Below, in pieces: positions 8,633 through 17,439 of a DNA stretch of 64,000 nt (positions are counted from its first letter, which is position 1; every line of letters begins with the position of its first letter). This stretch comes from JBBQXY01 sp051004815. GTDB lineage: Bacteria; Chloroflexota; Ktedonobacteria; Ktedonobacterales; Ktedonobacteraceae. The position numbers were made by a program, and so were the translations under genes. The DNA is taken from assembly GCA_051004815.1 (NCBI GenBank), contig JBPCJY010000185.1, forward strand, positions 1-64,000. The letters are read 5' to 3'. The notes under the pieces are model-generated. The model saw only the letters and a program-made list of their open reading frames with translations. It was not told the DNA's origin and searched no databases.

Positions 8633-9547
8633 ATGCTCTGGTTTGAAGAACCTGATGAACAGAAGGCGCAACAATGGCAATCTCGTATTGCCCAGCAGCG
8701 TTTAGACCTTTCGGCTTCAGTGGAAGCGGCGTTGGACGATAGTTCTCTACCGCCAGAAGAGGAAGAGTGGGTGGAAGAAGCCAAAAACACTGCAGCAGTC
8801 TCTCAAGGTGCTCCACTCATTCCACCGCGTCTGAGTTTACAATCGAAACCAATGCCTACGGTACGATCTCAGCCAACAGCAGAACCGGTGACACCGTCCA
8901 TGGTAGCCGACAAAGAGCGAGCGACGCGAACGGTGGAAAGCGGAAATATTATTGCTCGTGTTGCCCACCGCATCTCTTCATCGCTGTTCTCGCTCGAACG
9001 TGTACCGCATAATGACGGAGCGACGACAAGCTTTCCTCTGTCTCCAACAGGCTATAGTGAACGCCCAACGGGAAGGACAGGAAAAGTACCTGTTGCCCAT
9101 CCGGCGGAGGTTGCTCATCACACGATTGGAAAGCAAGGCTGGACCAAACGTACAACAAAAGTGCACTTGCAAGTTGTCCCCAAACCAGATACAACGCGGA
9201 AGGAAGACATTCCATCGTTTTGCGATAAAGCAACCAATCCCACTGTAGCGACTGTTCAAGAGACCGAGGGACGCATAGAAACACCATCGTCCACTTCCAC
9301 CATCACAGCCCACGCAGCTTTCTGCGGCTCAGGGAAATTTGAGATTGGACAATCTGCTATCGCTATTACACATACCCCTATCACGACGACGAGCGTTGTG
9401 GTCGTCATGCTCGCGAGTGATCCAGGTCCAGTAGTCGTGCAATATGTTTCGCTACAGCCTACGATTGGATTTACTGTACACTTAAGTGCGCCAACGAAGA
9501 ATGCCACGGCATTTAATTACACAATCATGCAGGGTGGGTCAGCTTAA
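8633..9547 (+). CDS. Low-complexity protein with a C-terminal beta domain, unknown function
   Basis: A 304-residue protein. The N-terminal 50 residues are acidic (PPEEEEWVEEAKN). Residues about 50-225 are Ser/Thr/Pro/Arg-rich and look disordered. From about residue 232 there is a compact beta-rich module (CGSGKFEIGQSAIAITHTPI, then SVVVVMLASDPGPVVVQYV and GFTVHLSAPTKNATAFNYTI). This pattern resembles short beta-sandwich modules found at the ends of surface, tail-fibre and spore-coat-like proteins, but I cannot name the family. No signal peptide or membrane segment is seen. The start has GGGGGT upstream. Confidence 0.6.
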   Translation: MLWFEEPDEQKAQQWQSRIAQQRLDLSASVEAALDDSSLPPEEEEWVEEAKNTAAVSQGAPLIPPRLSLQSKPMPTVRSQPTAEPVTPSMVADKERATRTVESGNIIARVAHRISSSLFSLERVPHNDGATTSFPLSPTGYSERPTGRTGKVPVAHPAEVAHHTIGKQGWTKRTTKVHLQVVPKPDTTRKEDIPSFCDKATNPTVATVQETEGRIETPSSTSTITAHAAFCGSGKFEIGQSAIAITHTPITTTSVVVVMLASDPGPVVVQYVSLQPTIGFTVHLSAPTKNATAFNYTIMQGGSA

Positions 9548-9599
9548 AGTTCGCCCTCAACCCATGTAGCTTGCCAAACAACAATTGAAAGTGAACGTA

Positions 9600-9622
9600 C
9601 CTCCGGTCAGAGACCGGAGGCT
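9600..9622 (-). repeat. Hairpin marking the right end of the TnpB element; probable end of the omega RNA
   Basis: ACCTCCGGTC and GACCGGAGGC form a tight hairpin immediately beyond the tnpB stop. Subterminal imperfect palindromes of this size define IS200/IS605 right ends. In this family a guide RNA (omega RNA) is made from the 3' end of tnpB plus the right end, with the guide reaching past the end into flanking DNA. By analogy it would be transcribed leftwards across about 9750-9580. The exact boundary is not resolved. Confidence 0.5.
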
Positions 9623-9623
9623 T

Positions 9624-10898
9624 CTACGCCGTCGCCGACGTTGGACGCGTCCCGCCCGAAAGTGCTTTATGCCCTAGGTCCAGGATGACTTTCGCAGACG
9701 CCGTATCCCGATCCAGTTCGCACCCACAGGCGCAGGAGTGCCACCGTTCGTCTAACGTTTTTTTGCGAATGGTTCCGCAATTGGGACACATTTGCGATGT
9801 TCTAGATGGATTCACAAAGATGACGGTACGCCCGGCCCATGCTGCCTTGACACTGACCATCTCGGTAAAGGTGCTCCATCCGGCATCTAAGATACTTTTG
9901 TTGAGTCCAGCTTTGGCACTTGCCCCATTAGGTAAAAACGTTCCGGTTGTCTCGTCCTGTTTGGGTGCAGGTGCTTTCGTGAGGTTCTTGACCTGTAAGT
10001 CTTCAAACACGATGACTTGATAGCGATTGACCAGCTTGCGTGAAGCTTTGTGCTGAAAGTCTTTGCGCTGATTGGCGATCTTGCGGTGACACCTGACTAC
10101 TCGTTGGACTGCTTTCTTGCGTTTGTGACTCCCACGCTTTTTTCGTGAGAGGGCTTGTTGCGCTTTCGCAAGCTTCTTCTCAGTTTTGCGAAAATAGCGG
10201 GGATGGTCGATGAATTCCTCATTGGAGAGTGCAGCAAAGTGGGTCACTCCCAGGTCAATCCCCACATCTTCGTAACTGGTGGGTAAGGGTTCGGATTTGC
10301 CGATCTCGCAGGTAAAGACTGCGTACCAGTGCTCGCCCTCCCGCTTGATGGTCAGGGTTTTGATCGTGCCTGCCATGTCCCGATGCAGGTGCAGTTTGAC
10401 GGTTCCAATCTTCGTCAGTTTCAGCTTCACGCGGACGATGCCTTGTTTGTCTGCTGGCCGTTCCTTTGTATCCAGTTTCCAGCCCGCCCCATCGGGGTAA
10501 CAGAATGAGTCATAGCGGTTACGCCCCTGAAATCTTGGATAGCCCGGTTGTTCGCTATTCTGCACACGCCGAAAGAAGTCGTCATAGGCCCGTTTGAGAC
10601 GCAAGATCACATCTTGCAGCACATGCGAGGCAATGTCCTGGTACTCTGGCCTCTCCTCTTTGATGTCCACCAGTTCGCGTTTTTGCTCGTAATAGCCAAC
10701 GGCATGCTCACGGGTGAGTTGCTTGCGTGACTCCTCATCGTAGTAGTTAGGATGCCGCTTGACGGCCATCTCATAAACATCACGGCGCTCTTGCAGACCG
10801 GCATTGTAGAGTTCCCGGCATCGGTCGAGTACCCAGTGCAGTTTTTCGGTTATGGCTGTATTTGCGTAAAGACGGTATTTGTAGGCTTTGATGCTCAT
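9624..10898 (-). CDS. tnpB: TnpB RNA-guided nuclease of an IS200/IS605-type element
   Basis: A 424-residue TnpB. All parts needed for activity are visible: RuvC-I Asp in VGIDLGVTHF (Asp215), RuvC-II Glu in VFEDLQVKNL (Glu299), RuvC-III Asp in LDRDTASA (Asp398), and the four-cysteine zinc finger (CPNCG, then CACG). TnpB is an RNA-guided DNA endonuclease that helps the transposon persist at donor sites. The ATG at 10898 gives the usual MxxKAYKYRLY start; a GTG four codons upstream (10910) is possible. There is no tnpA Y1 transposase in the window, so the element cannot move alone. The Cys-X-Cys spacing of the second zinc half is a common variant. Confidence 0.93.
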   Translation of the reverse strand: MSIKAYKYRLYANTAITEKLHWVLDRCRELYNAGLQERRDVYEMAVKRHPNYYDEESRKQLTREHAVGYYEQKRELVDIKEERPEYQDIASHVLQDVILRLKRAYDDFFRRVQNSEQPGYPRFQGRNRYDSFCYPDGAGWKLDTKERPADKQGIVRVKLKLTKIGTVKLHLHRDMAGTIKTLTIKREGEHWYAVFTCEIGKSEPLPTSYEDVGIDLGVTHFAALSNEEFIDHPRYFRKTEKKLAKAQQALSRKKRGSHKRKKAVQRVVRCHRKIANQRKDFQHKASRKLVNRYQVIVFEDLQVKNLTKAPAPKQDETTGTFLPNGASAKAGLNKSILDAGWSTFTEMVSVKAAWAGRTVIFVNPSRTSQMCPNCGTIRKKTLDERWHSCACGCELDRDTASAKVILDLGHKALSGGTRPTSATA

Positions 10899-10949
10899 TC
10901 TGTTGCTCACAGATCAGAGAGACGAGAGGTATTCCCGCCCCTCCTCATC

Positions 10950-11312
10950 CTATGCAGGTACGCTACTACGAAGATGTTCTTGTTGGGCTTGCTCTTTCCG
11001 GTAACGCGTCTCTTCATCGGGGGCAAGAGGACCGCCCAAGTAGCCGACCAGATACCCCAGGTGTTCGGGAAGGTTGTCGTACCCCATCTCGTCAAAGTGA
11101 TAGTGTCCCTGCTGATCGGGTATCACGACGAGGCGAAGCACCTCTTCGCTCGTCAGGGAGAGCGCACGTTGTGGTTCTTCTGGTTGACAGCCCTCTTCCC
11201 CGTAAATGTCCTCGAAATACCAGCGGTGTGCCGTCAGAAATCCACGACGAAATGCTTCGTTGTCGAGTATGAGGGTAGTCATTCCCCACGGGATAGAAGT
11301 TGGTGTTGCCAT
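10950..11312 (-). CDS. Hypothetical protein upstream of tnpB
   Basis: A 120-residue acidic protein starting MATPTSIPWGMTTLILDNEA. It is rich in Glu, Gly, Tyr and His, has no Cys pairs of zinc-ribbon type and no membrane segment. I do not recognise a family. The chosen ATG at 11312 has AAAGGA upstream; longer reading to 11429 has no supporting ribosome site. Its stop lies about 50 bases before the tnpB start on the same strand, so it may be co-transcribed with tnpB or even lie inside the mobile element. The leader upstream can fold into two hairpins. Confidence 0.55.
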   Translation of the reverse strand: MATPTSIPWGMTTLILDNEAFRRGFLTAHRWYFEDIYGEEGCQPEEPQRALSLTSEEVLRLVVIPDQQGHYHFDEMGYDNLPEHLGYLVGYLGGPLAPDEETRYRKEQAQQEHLRSSVPA

Positions 11313-11405
11313 ACGTAAGCATCCTTTCTGTGGCTTGACGAATGGCTCTCCTGTCGCTATCATGCGACGTGGAGAGGCTAGGATGTGTTTACGGACTAGT
11401 CTCCC

Positions 11406-11446
11406 TAACTGGCTTCGTGCTAGACCCACGTCAGCCAGTTATTTTT
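11406..11446 (+). terminator. Hairpin with T run in the 11.3-11.6 kb gap
   Basis: TAACTGGCT (11406-11414) pairs with AGCCAGTTA (11433-11441), followed by TTTTT. On the plus strand this is a good intrinsic terminator, but no plus-strand gene precedes it. Another dyad (CTCTCC/GGAGAG enclosing GTCGC/GCGAC) lies at about 11345-11378. The pair may be the structured leader of the minus gene or end a small untranslated plus-strand RNA. Confidence 0.45.
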
Positions 11447-11562
11447 ACAGTTGTCATGCATATAATAATATAAACGACTCTACGCTAAATGTGTTTGATA
11501 TGTCTTTAATGATTGTAACATATAATGTGGCGGATTGTCAATATGTGTCGGAAATTTCGTGA

Positions 11563-11592
11563 TTGACCGAAAAGCTGGTGGCGTTGTATACT
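11563..11592 (+). promoter_or_regulatory. Probable sigma70-type promoter of the small HTH gene
   Basis: TTGACC at 11563-11568 and TATACT at 11587-11592 are separated by 18 bp and lie about 30 bases upstream of the GTG start with its AGGAGG site. Confidence 0.65.
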
Positions 11593-11623
11593 ACTGTCAC
11601 GAATATTTTAGGAGGTAAGCGTA

Positions 11624-11836
11624 GTGCCTATGGAGATCAATGGAGTAATATACTATACAGCAGCCGAAGCTGCCAGATATCTAGGAGTTTCAAGGGATGC
11701 CTTTACTCGTAATGTCAAACCTCATCTACAGTCTTACAAACATGGTGCCTTAAGGAGAGAATACTTTCGCCAATCTGATTTAGATGCGTATAGGGGGATT
11801 CGTCCAGTTGAAGAAGACGAACAAGATGAGAATTGA
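11624..11836 (+). CDS. Small helix-turn-helix (excisionase/MerR-like) DNA-binding protein
   Basis: A 70-residue protein. The core YTAAEAARYLGVSRDAFTRN is a winged-helix HTH of the excisionase/HTH_17 type, followed by the wing (YFRQSDLDAY) and an acidic tail. Such proteins act as Xis-type directionality factors or small repressors. The GTG at 11624 is 8 bases from an AGGAGG site; an ATG two codons on (11630) is too far. It has its own promoter at 11563-11592. No integrase is nearby, so an excision role is unproven. It may be a leftover from a mobile element. Confidence 0.75.
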   Translation: MPMEINGVIYYTAAEAARYLGVSRDAFTRNVKPHLQSYKHGALRREYFRQSDLDAYRGIRPVEEDEQDEN

Positions 11837-11913
11837 ATGGCATAGTAACGTGTGGATATCAAATCATCCCCTTGAAGCATAAAGTCTCTCGTTGTTACCT
11901 TGAAAGGCCACGT

Positions 11914-12507
11914 TCAGGCCGCCTTACCCCTACTTAGAAAGAGAGGGAGATGCGGCGGCCCAACCACCTCAATGCTGGGAGAGTAATCGGGCCGTCGTCG
12001 CAGCTGTCGCACTACAAGGGGATCTATCGGTTCGATGATATCATCTGGCATCGGTGAATAGACTTTCTGATTATAGCGACCGGTGATGCAGTAGAGTCGC
12101 CCGATGCCGATAGCACCCAGACAATCAATCTTATCGGCATCATACACGATGCACCCTTCCAATGTTTGGGGTATGTTCTTACCTGTCATGCGATGATCGC
12201 GTATGGCCTGCTGCACCGCTGCAATCGATTGCTGTGGAAATTGGCTCTGCCATAGAAGTTCCCCGGCCAACTCCGCCCCGATCAGGGCATGATCTCCGCC
12301 ATGACGCAGTTCACGAGCCTGACCGATATCATGCAGCGCGACTGCCGCCCAAATCGTAGGCAGGTCGCCGCCCTCGCTGGCTTGAATTGTTTCGGCCAGT
12401 GCCATAACCCGTACCAGATGGTCAAAATCGTGGGCCGCATCCTCCGCTCCCTCGCGTATCATCGTTTCGTTGGCAAGTTGAAGCAGCCAATTCCTCAGTT
12501 CATTCAT
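11914..12507 (-). CDS. HD-domain metal-dependent phosphohydrolase
   Basis: A 197-residue HD-superfamily protein. The metal ligands are visible as His in HDFDHLVRV (about residues 26-30), HD at 59-60 (VALHDIG), His in the HRMTGKN region and Asp in IVYDADKID. This subgroup hydrolyses phosphate esters or nucleotides; some relatives act on (p)ppGpp or dNTPs, but the usual catalytic set for those is not shown. The start overlaps the stop of the histidine kinase by 8 bases, so the two are translationally coupled, suggesting the hydrolase works downstream of that sensor. Confidence 0.8.
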   Translation of the reverse strand: MNELRNWLLQLANETMIREGAEDAAHDFDHLVRVMALAETIQASEGGDLPTIWAAVALHDIGQARELRHGGDHALIGAELAGELLWQSQFPQQSIAAVQQAIRDHRMTGKNIPQTLEGCIVYDADKIDCLGAIGIGRLYCITGRYNQKVYSPMPDDIIEPIDPLVVRQLRRRPDYSPSIEVVGPPHLPLFLSRGKAA

Positions 12508-15415
12508 CCCTGGCTGCTTGACTTTCTAATGTTGGTAATGTAATCACAAAGCGGCTTCCCTCGCCAAGGATGCCACTGCTTTCGGCGCGGATGGTGCCAT
12601 TATGCATCTTGATCAAGGCGTCTACGATGTAGAGACCGAGGCCAATGCCTTTTGTTTTGCTGCCATCAATATTCGAGGCGCGATAAAAACGTTCAAAGAG
12701 GCGCGATTGTGCGTCTTTGGGTATGCCAATGCCTTTATCAACCACATGTAACTCGATGGTTCTGCGGTTGTCGCTTGCATCATTCAGATATTGGCAGAGT
12801 GAGACCGTCACAGGGCCACCCAAAGGGCTGTATTTTAGCGCATTTTGTAGCAAGTTGGCAAGAACTTGCACCAGACGTGCGTTATCACCCATCACCATGT
12901 AGGGATGGTCGCTCGGCGCGATTTCATAGCGAATTTCGTGTTCTGTCGAGGTTGCACTATGGTTGGTAACTACCTGTTTGACAATATCGGCAAGATTAAT
13001 CGGTGCGACCTTGAGGGTGAGCTGCCCACGGTTGATTTGTGCCACCTCTAAAAAGGTAGTCACAATGTTGGTGAGCTGATGCGCTTGCTCCTCGATAATA
13101 CTCAGGCTATCACGTAGGCGCGGTACCACATCTTGATCCGTCATTTTGCGTAGCACACGTAAGGCGACCTGACTATGGGCGAGAACGACCGTAAGAGGAG
13201 TGCGAAATTCATGGGCAGTGATGGCCAGGAACTCGTCCTTGAGCGCGTTGGCTTCACGCATAGCCTCTTCACTGGAGCGAGCAATCATCGCTTCTTGTTG
13301 CCAGCGCGTCTGCTCGATAGCCAACCCGGCTAGCTGGGCAATACCTTCGATAACGGCCATATCCCAAATAGAAAATTCGCGTGGCAAATGATGGTGTTGC
13401 TGGGAGGCTTCTACTGGAGATTCTGCATCGCTCATGTATGAAGGGGAGCGATCCAGCATCATCAAGCCGAGAAGGCGATTGTGATGGGTGATGGGAGCAG
13501 CAAGTACCATCATATGGCGAAATGGATTGGGCTGCTTGGGATACTGCTCCGCGTTAATAACGGTGGCATGCCCTTCCATCAATTGCTTGCGAAACCCCGC
13601 GTACTGGCCTTCCATCGGCTGAAGCCACTGCTTTTGTTCCGCGAGCCACTGCTCTTCGGTTTCCTCGGCGAAACCAATAGCTAACAACGGCGTAAATTCT
13701 TGGATCTCTTCATCGAACAATTGCACAGCACCGCCGTAGCAGTTGAGCGTCGAGAGCGTTCTTTCGAGCACATTGCGCAGGATATCTTTGATCTCGGTAA
13801 TGCCAGATACCTCTTCCGCGACGTGCAACATCGTATCTAACGCTTCACGAATGCGTCGTTCAACGCGTGATTGTTCCGTGATATCACGAAACGCACTCAC
13901 CAGCCCGATCTGTGTATTGGTGTGATCGAGCATCGGCGTGACATTGACCTCAACAACCCTGTTGACCCCGTCACCTCGTGAGGTCATAAAGCGTTCGCCG
14001 CGAATACGCTCGCCTTTTAACGCACGGGAGAGGGGAAAATCTTCTTCCGCGAGTGGTTGTCCGTGCAGCGTGTAGGTTGGGTAGCGTTGCAGAAATGCCT
14101 GTAATTGATCGGCTGAATTGACTGGCATGCCCAGGAATTGCGCGGCTGCATTGTTGCGGACTAATACTTCGCCACGCGGGTCAAGCACCATAATGCCTTC
14201 AGTCATAGCCTGGAACACGGCATCCAGGGTGTTCGCACGTTCGGTTGCGAGAGCAGCAGCTTTTTGCAGGTCAGCCATGAGATGGGCTTTTTCGATGGCG
14301 AGCGCACACTGGGCGGCAATATCCTGTGCAAATGCAAATTGGCCTTTCCCTAGCCGCCGGGCGGTGCTCTGAAAATTGACAAAGACAAAACCAATACAAT
14401 GTGGTGAGCGCGGCGCCAAAGATGGTTGCTGCACAGTACCGATCATGAGGGGGATGACCATGATGTTCGCAAACCCCCATTGCCGAAACCAGCCCATTTC
14501 GTTTGCAGTAAGTTGATCTGCCGTGATAAAAAGCGGCGTGCCAGTGGCAGCTACCTGACGACAAAGAGGTAAATCAGACCATGCTATGCTGATCTGACGC
14601 GGAATATCTGCTGCTTCTACTCCCTTACCTGCCAGACTAATCGCAACGCGAAGTCGCTCTCCTTCTAGCAACGCAATGATACCCGCGTCAGCATTCAACC
14701 CACTTACCAGGTGACGCGTTGCGATCTCCAACACCACTGGTAGATCTTCACCTGAATTGACGGTCAAAGCAACTTGATTAATGGCCTGCGCACGCTCAAT
14801 TAAACGTTCTGCCCTGGCTCGCTCTGCCTGCGCTTGTTGATAGAGGCGAGCATTATCGATGGCGAGAGCGGCTTGTTGCCCAATGGCACAGGCCAATTGT
14901 TGTTGTTCGGGCGAGAAAGTCCGCTTTGTATCTGGTTCATCCAGCGACATCATGCCCACAATCCGCCCTTCACGCCGCAAAGCGATGAGCAAGATAGATT
15001 TTACCAGGAAAGTCTCCGCCACCTTACGTACTTTAGGGCGAGCGTGTAGATCGTCCAGCACGACCATGCCATTCTCTTTGAGCAATTGGTAAAGTTCTGG
15101 ATCATCAAAAAGAATCGCGCCCTGCTGCCAAATAGTGTCACCAGTCTCGACCTTATTGTTGCTAATGCGTTCCGTGGAAAGATAGTAGGCAGCAGGTCTA
15201 AAAGCTTCAATGGCCTCTTCTGAGAGCCAAACAGAACACCGTTCAATCTCGCAAACTTCGGTGGTGCGCTTCGTAAGTACCTGTAAGATACGCTTGAGAT
15301 CAAGTGAAGAGGCTAGGAGCGCGGCCAATTCACGCAGAATTTCGCTCTCGCGTAGTGCGGTAACTAATTTTTGATGTTCATGGTCATTGGTGGATGAGGA
15401 ACGCTCACCTAACAT
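12500..15415 (-). CDS. Soluble multi-GAF/PAS sensor histidine kinase
   Basis: A 971-residue histidine kinase without a transmembrane segment. In order: a GAF domain (about 30-190), a second GAF (about 215-380), a PAS domain with PAC end (about 395-520, VSAFRDITEQ), a third GAF (about 550-710), HisKA with the phosphorylated His in AHEFRTPLTVV, and a HATPase_c domain with NLLQNALKYSP, DKGIGIP and KGIGLGLYIV boxes. It should sense a cytoplasmic signal or ligand. No response regulator is adjacent; the next gene in the operon is the HD hydrolase. The ATG at 15415 fits, with no upstream extension. Confidence 0.92.
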   Translation of the reverse strand: MLGERSSSTNDHEHQKLVTALRESEILRELAALLASSLDLKRILQVLTKRTTEVCEIERCSVWLSEEAIEAFRPAAYYLSTERISNNKVETGDTIWQQGAILFDDPELYQLLKENGMVVLDDLHARPKVRKVAETFLVKSILLIALRREGRIVGMMSLDEPDTKRTFSPEQQQLACAIGQQAALAIDNARLYQQAQAERARAERLIERAQAINQVALTVNSGEDLPVVLEIATRHLVSGLNADAGIIALLEGERLRVAISLAGKGVEAADIPRQISIAWSDLPLCRQVAATGTPLFITADQLTANEMGWFRQWGFANIMVIPLMIGTVQQPSLAPRSPHCIGFVFVNFQSTARRLGKGQFAFAQDIAAQCALAIEKAHLMADLQKAAALATERANTLDAVFQAMTEGIMVLDPRGEVLVRNNAAAQFLGMPVNSADQLQAFLQRYPTYTLHGQPLAEEDFPLSRALKGERIRGERFMTSRGDGVNRVVEVNVTPMLDHTNTQIGLVSAFRDITEQSRVERRIREALDTMLHVAEEVSGITEIKDILRNVLERTLSTLNCYGGAVQLFDEEIQEFTPLLAIGFAEETEEQWLAEQKQWLQPMEGQYAGFRKQLMEGHATVINAEQYPKQPNPFRHMMVLAAPITHHNRLLGLMMLDRSPSYMSDAESPVEASQQHHHLPREFSIWDMAVIEGIAQLAGLAIEQTRWQQEAMIARSSEEAMREANALKDEFLAITAHEFRTPLTVVLAHSQVALRVLRKMTDQDVVPRLRDSLSIIEEQAHQLTNIVTTFLEVAQINRGQLTLKVAPINLADIVKQVVTNHSATSTEHEIRYEIAPSDHPYMVMGDNARLVQVLANLLQNALKYSPLGGPVTVSLCQYLNDASDNRRTIELHVVDKGIGIPKDAQSRLFERFYRASNIDGSKTKGIGLGLYIVDALIKMHNGTIRAESSGILGEGSRFVITLPTLESQAARDE

Positions 15416-15627
15416 GCTTTCGACCTCTTATTACTGACAGTTTACTGATAATAGTAGTATAAGGCACTTCCAAAGTGATGTCGTGCCAGGGTGACGAATT
15501 CAGAATGTGCTGTATCTTATGCGAGGCTAGGGTTATGTCAAAGTGTAACAGATGAGTAAGGAGACGTCAAGCAAGTAAGGGGTTCGACTGCAAAGGCAAA
15601 ATACATAATTGGCGACTTCAAGCTTAC

Positions 15628-15687
15628 AGAACAAGGTGTACGAGGAAGTGGCTACCAATATCGCCACTTCCTCGTACACCTTGTTCT
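15628..15687. terminator. 25-bp perfect palindrome
   Basis: Arms 15628-15652 and 15663-15687 are exactly complementary around a 10-base loop. It lies 3 bases beyond the stop of the YihY-type gene and should end its leftward transcript. Confidence 0.75.
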
Positions 15688-15689
15688 TG

Positions 15690-16973
15690 TTATATTTTGC
15701 TCCGTCGTAAACGCACCAGTTCGACGACAAATGCCAGAGCTGTTCCTACCACTGCTGAGGCTGTCGCGATTGCTGTCGCACCGGCTGTTTTTGGTTTGTC
15801 CTTCTTATGTTTATCCTTCTTCTCTTTGCTCTCTTTTTCTTGCACAGGTTGAGAAACTCGTTGATGATCCTGCCCTTTGGATGAGGTAGCGGTAGCGTTC
15901 GTCAAAACGGCAGAAGCTTTCAGATCGGGGTTGTTTACGCTATCATCAAGGTGTGTCTTAGCGGCAGTATCTCCTGCTGGAGTCTCCTTGTGTGAAGGAG
16001 CCGCTTGTTTTTCTTTCTCCGCTGGAGTCTTGGGTAGATGACTGGTCGATATATGTACCATCGTCACCAGATCAGTAGGCGTTGATGTAATGCCTTCCGC
16101 GAAGAACGCGTTGACCTCGGCACCTAACAACAGGATCACCGCGAAGTAGTAAAAGAATATCAGGAGAATTACAAACGAACTGATGGAGGCCGCGTACCCT
16201 GTCAAAAAGTGTGAGACGTACAATGGAAAGAGATTCAGGTAAATTTGTAATAGAACAGCGGCTACTACCGCCCCCAGCCAGCTATGGCGGAAACTGATGC
16301 GCTGATTGGGTACTACAATATAGATGGCTTGAAACAGAATATACGCCGCGATCAAGCCGCCAATTATGCCCAATATTGTGGCCAGGACTGCGCCACCAGG
16401 GAAGGTGAAGCCAATTCTTTGAGAGAGTGCTAGTATAAATGCAGGGGCAGCGGCGGCAACTACCATAATAGGTATCAGAATGATAAAGAGGATGAGCATG
16501 CCCAGGGCCATCAAGTTCTGCTGTAGGAATTTGCGCTGGCGTATATGGTAAATGATGCCAAAGCAACCTTCCATGAGGATAAAGAGGCGCGAACCGTTGA
16601 AGAGTGCCAGCACAATAGCGATAATGCTTAATAGGCCGGAAGCCCTCCTTAATTGTATGGCAACAGAGTCGATGATACCGCTTGATGCGCCTTGGGGAAA
16701 AACACTGGTAATTTGTGATTTTACCGTGTTATATGTATCATGGCTAAGCGAACCCAGTACAAGGCCAAGTATGGCCAGGACAGCCACAGCGATAGGGAAG
16801 ATGGCCATCAGTAAGTTATAAGCCAGTGCCGCCGAGAGATTCATGGTCCAATCGTTGCCAAACTTTTTCATAAAAGCCATGAATGGTTTGACATCCTTGG
16901 CTGCCGTCTCCACAGCTTCTTTTGGCGCGTCAGTTGTGTGTTTGCCTGACGTTTGTACTGCTTTCGCATTCAT
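15690..16973 (-). CDS. YihY/BrkB-family integral membrane protein with long charged tail
   Basis: A 427-residue protein. Residues about 30-290 match the YihY/virulence factor BrkB family: six predicted membrane helices, the opening FGNDWTMNLSAALAYNLLMA and the final ILLGAEVNAFFAEG are family marks. The family was once called RNase BN, but that activity belongs to another protein; its true role is unknown. Unusually, a tail of about 130 residues follows, rich in Lys, Glu, Ser and Thr (EKESKEKKDKHKKDKPK), ending in another hydrophobic stretch and basic VRLRRSKI. The start has GAGGAGG upstream. Confidence 0.85.
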   Translation of the reverse strand: MNAKAVQTSGKHTTDAPKEAVETAAKDVKPFMAFMKKFGNDWTMNLSAALAYNLLMAIFPIAVAVLAILGLVLGSLSHDTYNTVKSQITSVFPQGASSGIIDSVAIQLRRASGLLSIIAIVLALFNGSRLFILMEGCFGIIYHIRQRKFLQQNLMALGMLILFIILIPIMVVAAAAPAFILALSQRIGFTFPGGAVLATILGIIGGLIAAYILFQAIYIVVPNQRISFRHSWLGAVVAAVLLQIYLNLFPLYVSHFLTGYAASISSFVILLIFFYYFAVILLLGAEVNAFFAEGITSTPTDLVTMVHISTSHLPKTPAEKEKQAAPSHKETPAGDTAAKTHLDDSVNNPDLKASAVLTNATATSSKGQDHQRVSQPVQEKESKEKKDKHKKDKPKTAGATAIATASAVVGTALAFVVELVRLRRSKI

Positions 16974-17144
16974 AGTTATACGCCTCCTCGTTCGCGATCA
17001 TCACGTTTCTAATGAGAACCTCAGCATCCATAACCGTTGCACGTTTCATGGTGGTTGCACGTTTCAATGGTAACTCTTACCCATAGAAAATCGTATAGAA
17101 TACAACATAGAAATGATAGTGTACCAGGGGCAAGGAAATATTCA

Positions 17145-17432
17145 ATGAATTCACAGCCACCACCAAAGTCATTTGCATCACTCTTTTGGGATGTACTGCG
17201 CCTGGGTATGAGAGCTTTGTGGGAAAACCGCGCCAATCCTGCTCGCACATTAATTGAACGCCAACAGGCATTGAAAGTACTGGGATTACCACCGAATGCG
17301 ACACCGCAACAGATTAAACGCCGCTACCGCACTCTTGCCAAGCAATATCACCCTGACCGTGGTGGCAACCAACAACAAATGCAGCGCATCATCGCCGCCT
17401 ATGAATATTTAACGAAGGATCAGACCAGATAG
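17145..17432 (+). CDS. Short J-domain (DnaJ-like) protein
   Basis: A 95-residue protein. The C-terminal two thirds form a J domain: ALKVLGLPPNATPQQIKRRY, then the HPD motif in KQYHPDRGG and the final helix. J domains stimulate the ATPase of DnaK-type Hsp70. There is no Gly/Phe region, zinc finger or substrate domain, so it would act as a specialised type III co-chaperone. The ATG at 17145 follows AAGGA; reading on to 17037 adds an unconvincing segment. It converges with the zinc-ribbon gene at 17440 with 7 bases between stops. Confidence 0.8.
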   Translation: MNSQPPPKSFASLFWDVLRLGMRALWENRANPARTLIERQQALKVLGLPPNATPQQIKRRYRTLAKQYHPDRGGNQQQMQRIIAAYEYLTKDQTR

Positions 17433-17439
17433 CCTAAAT

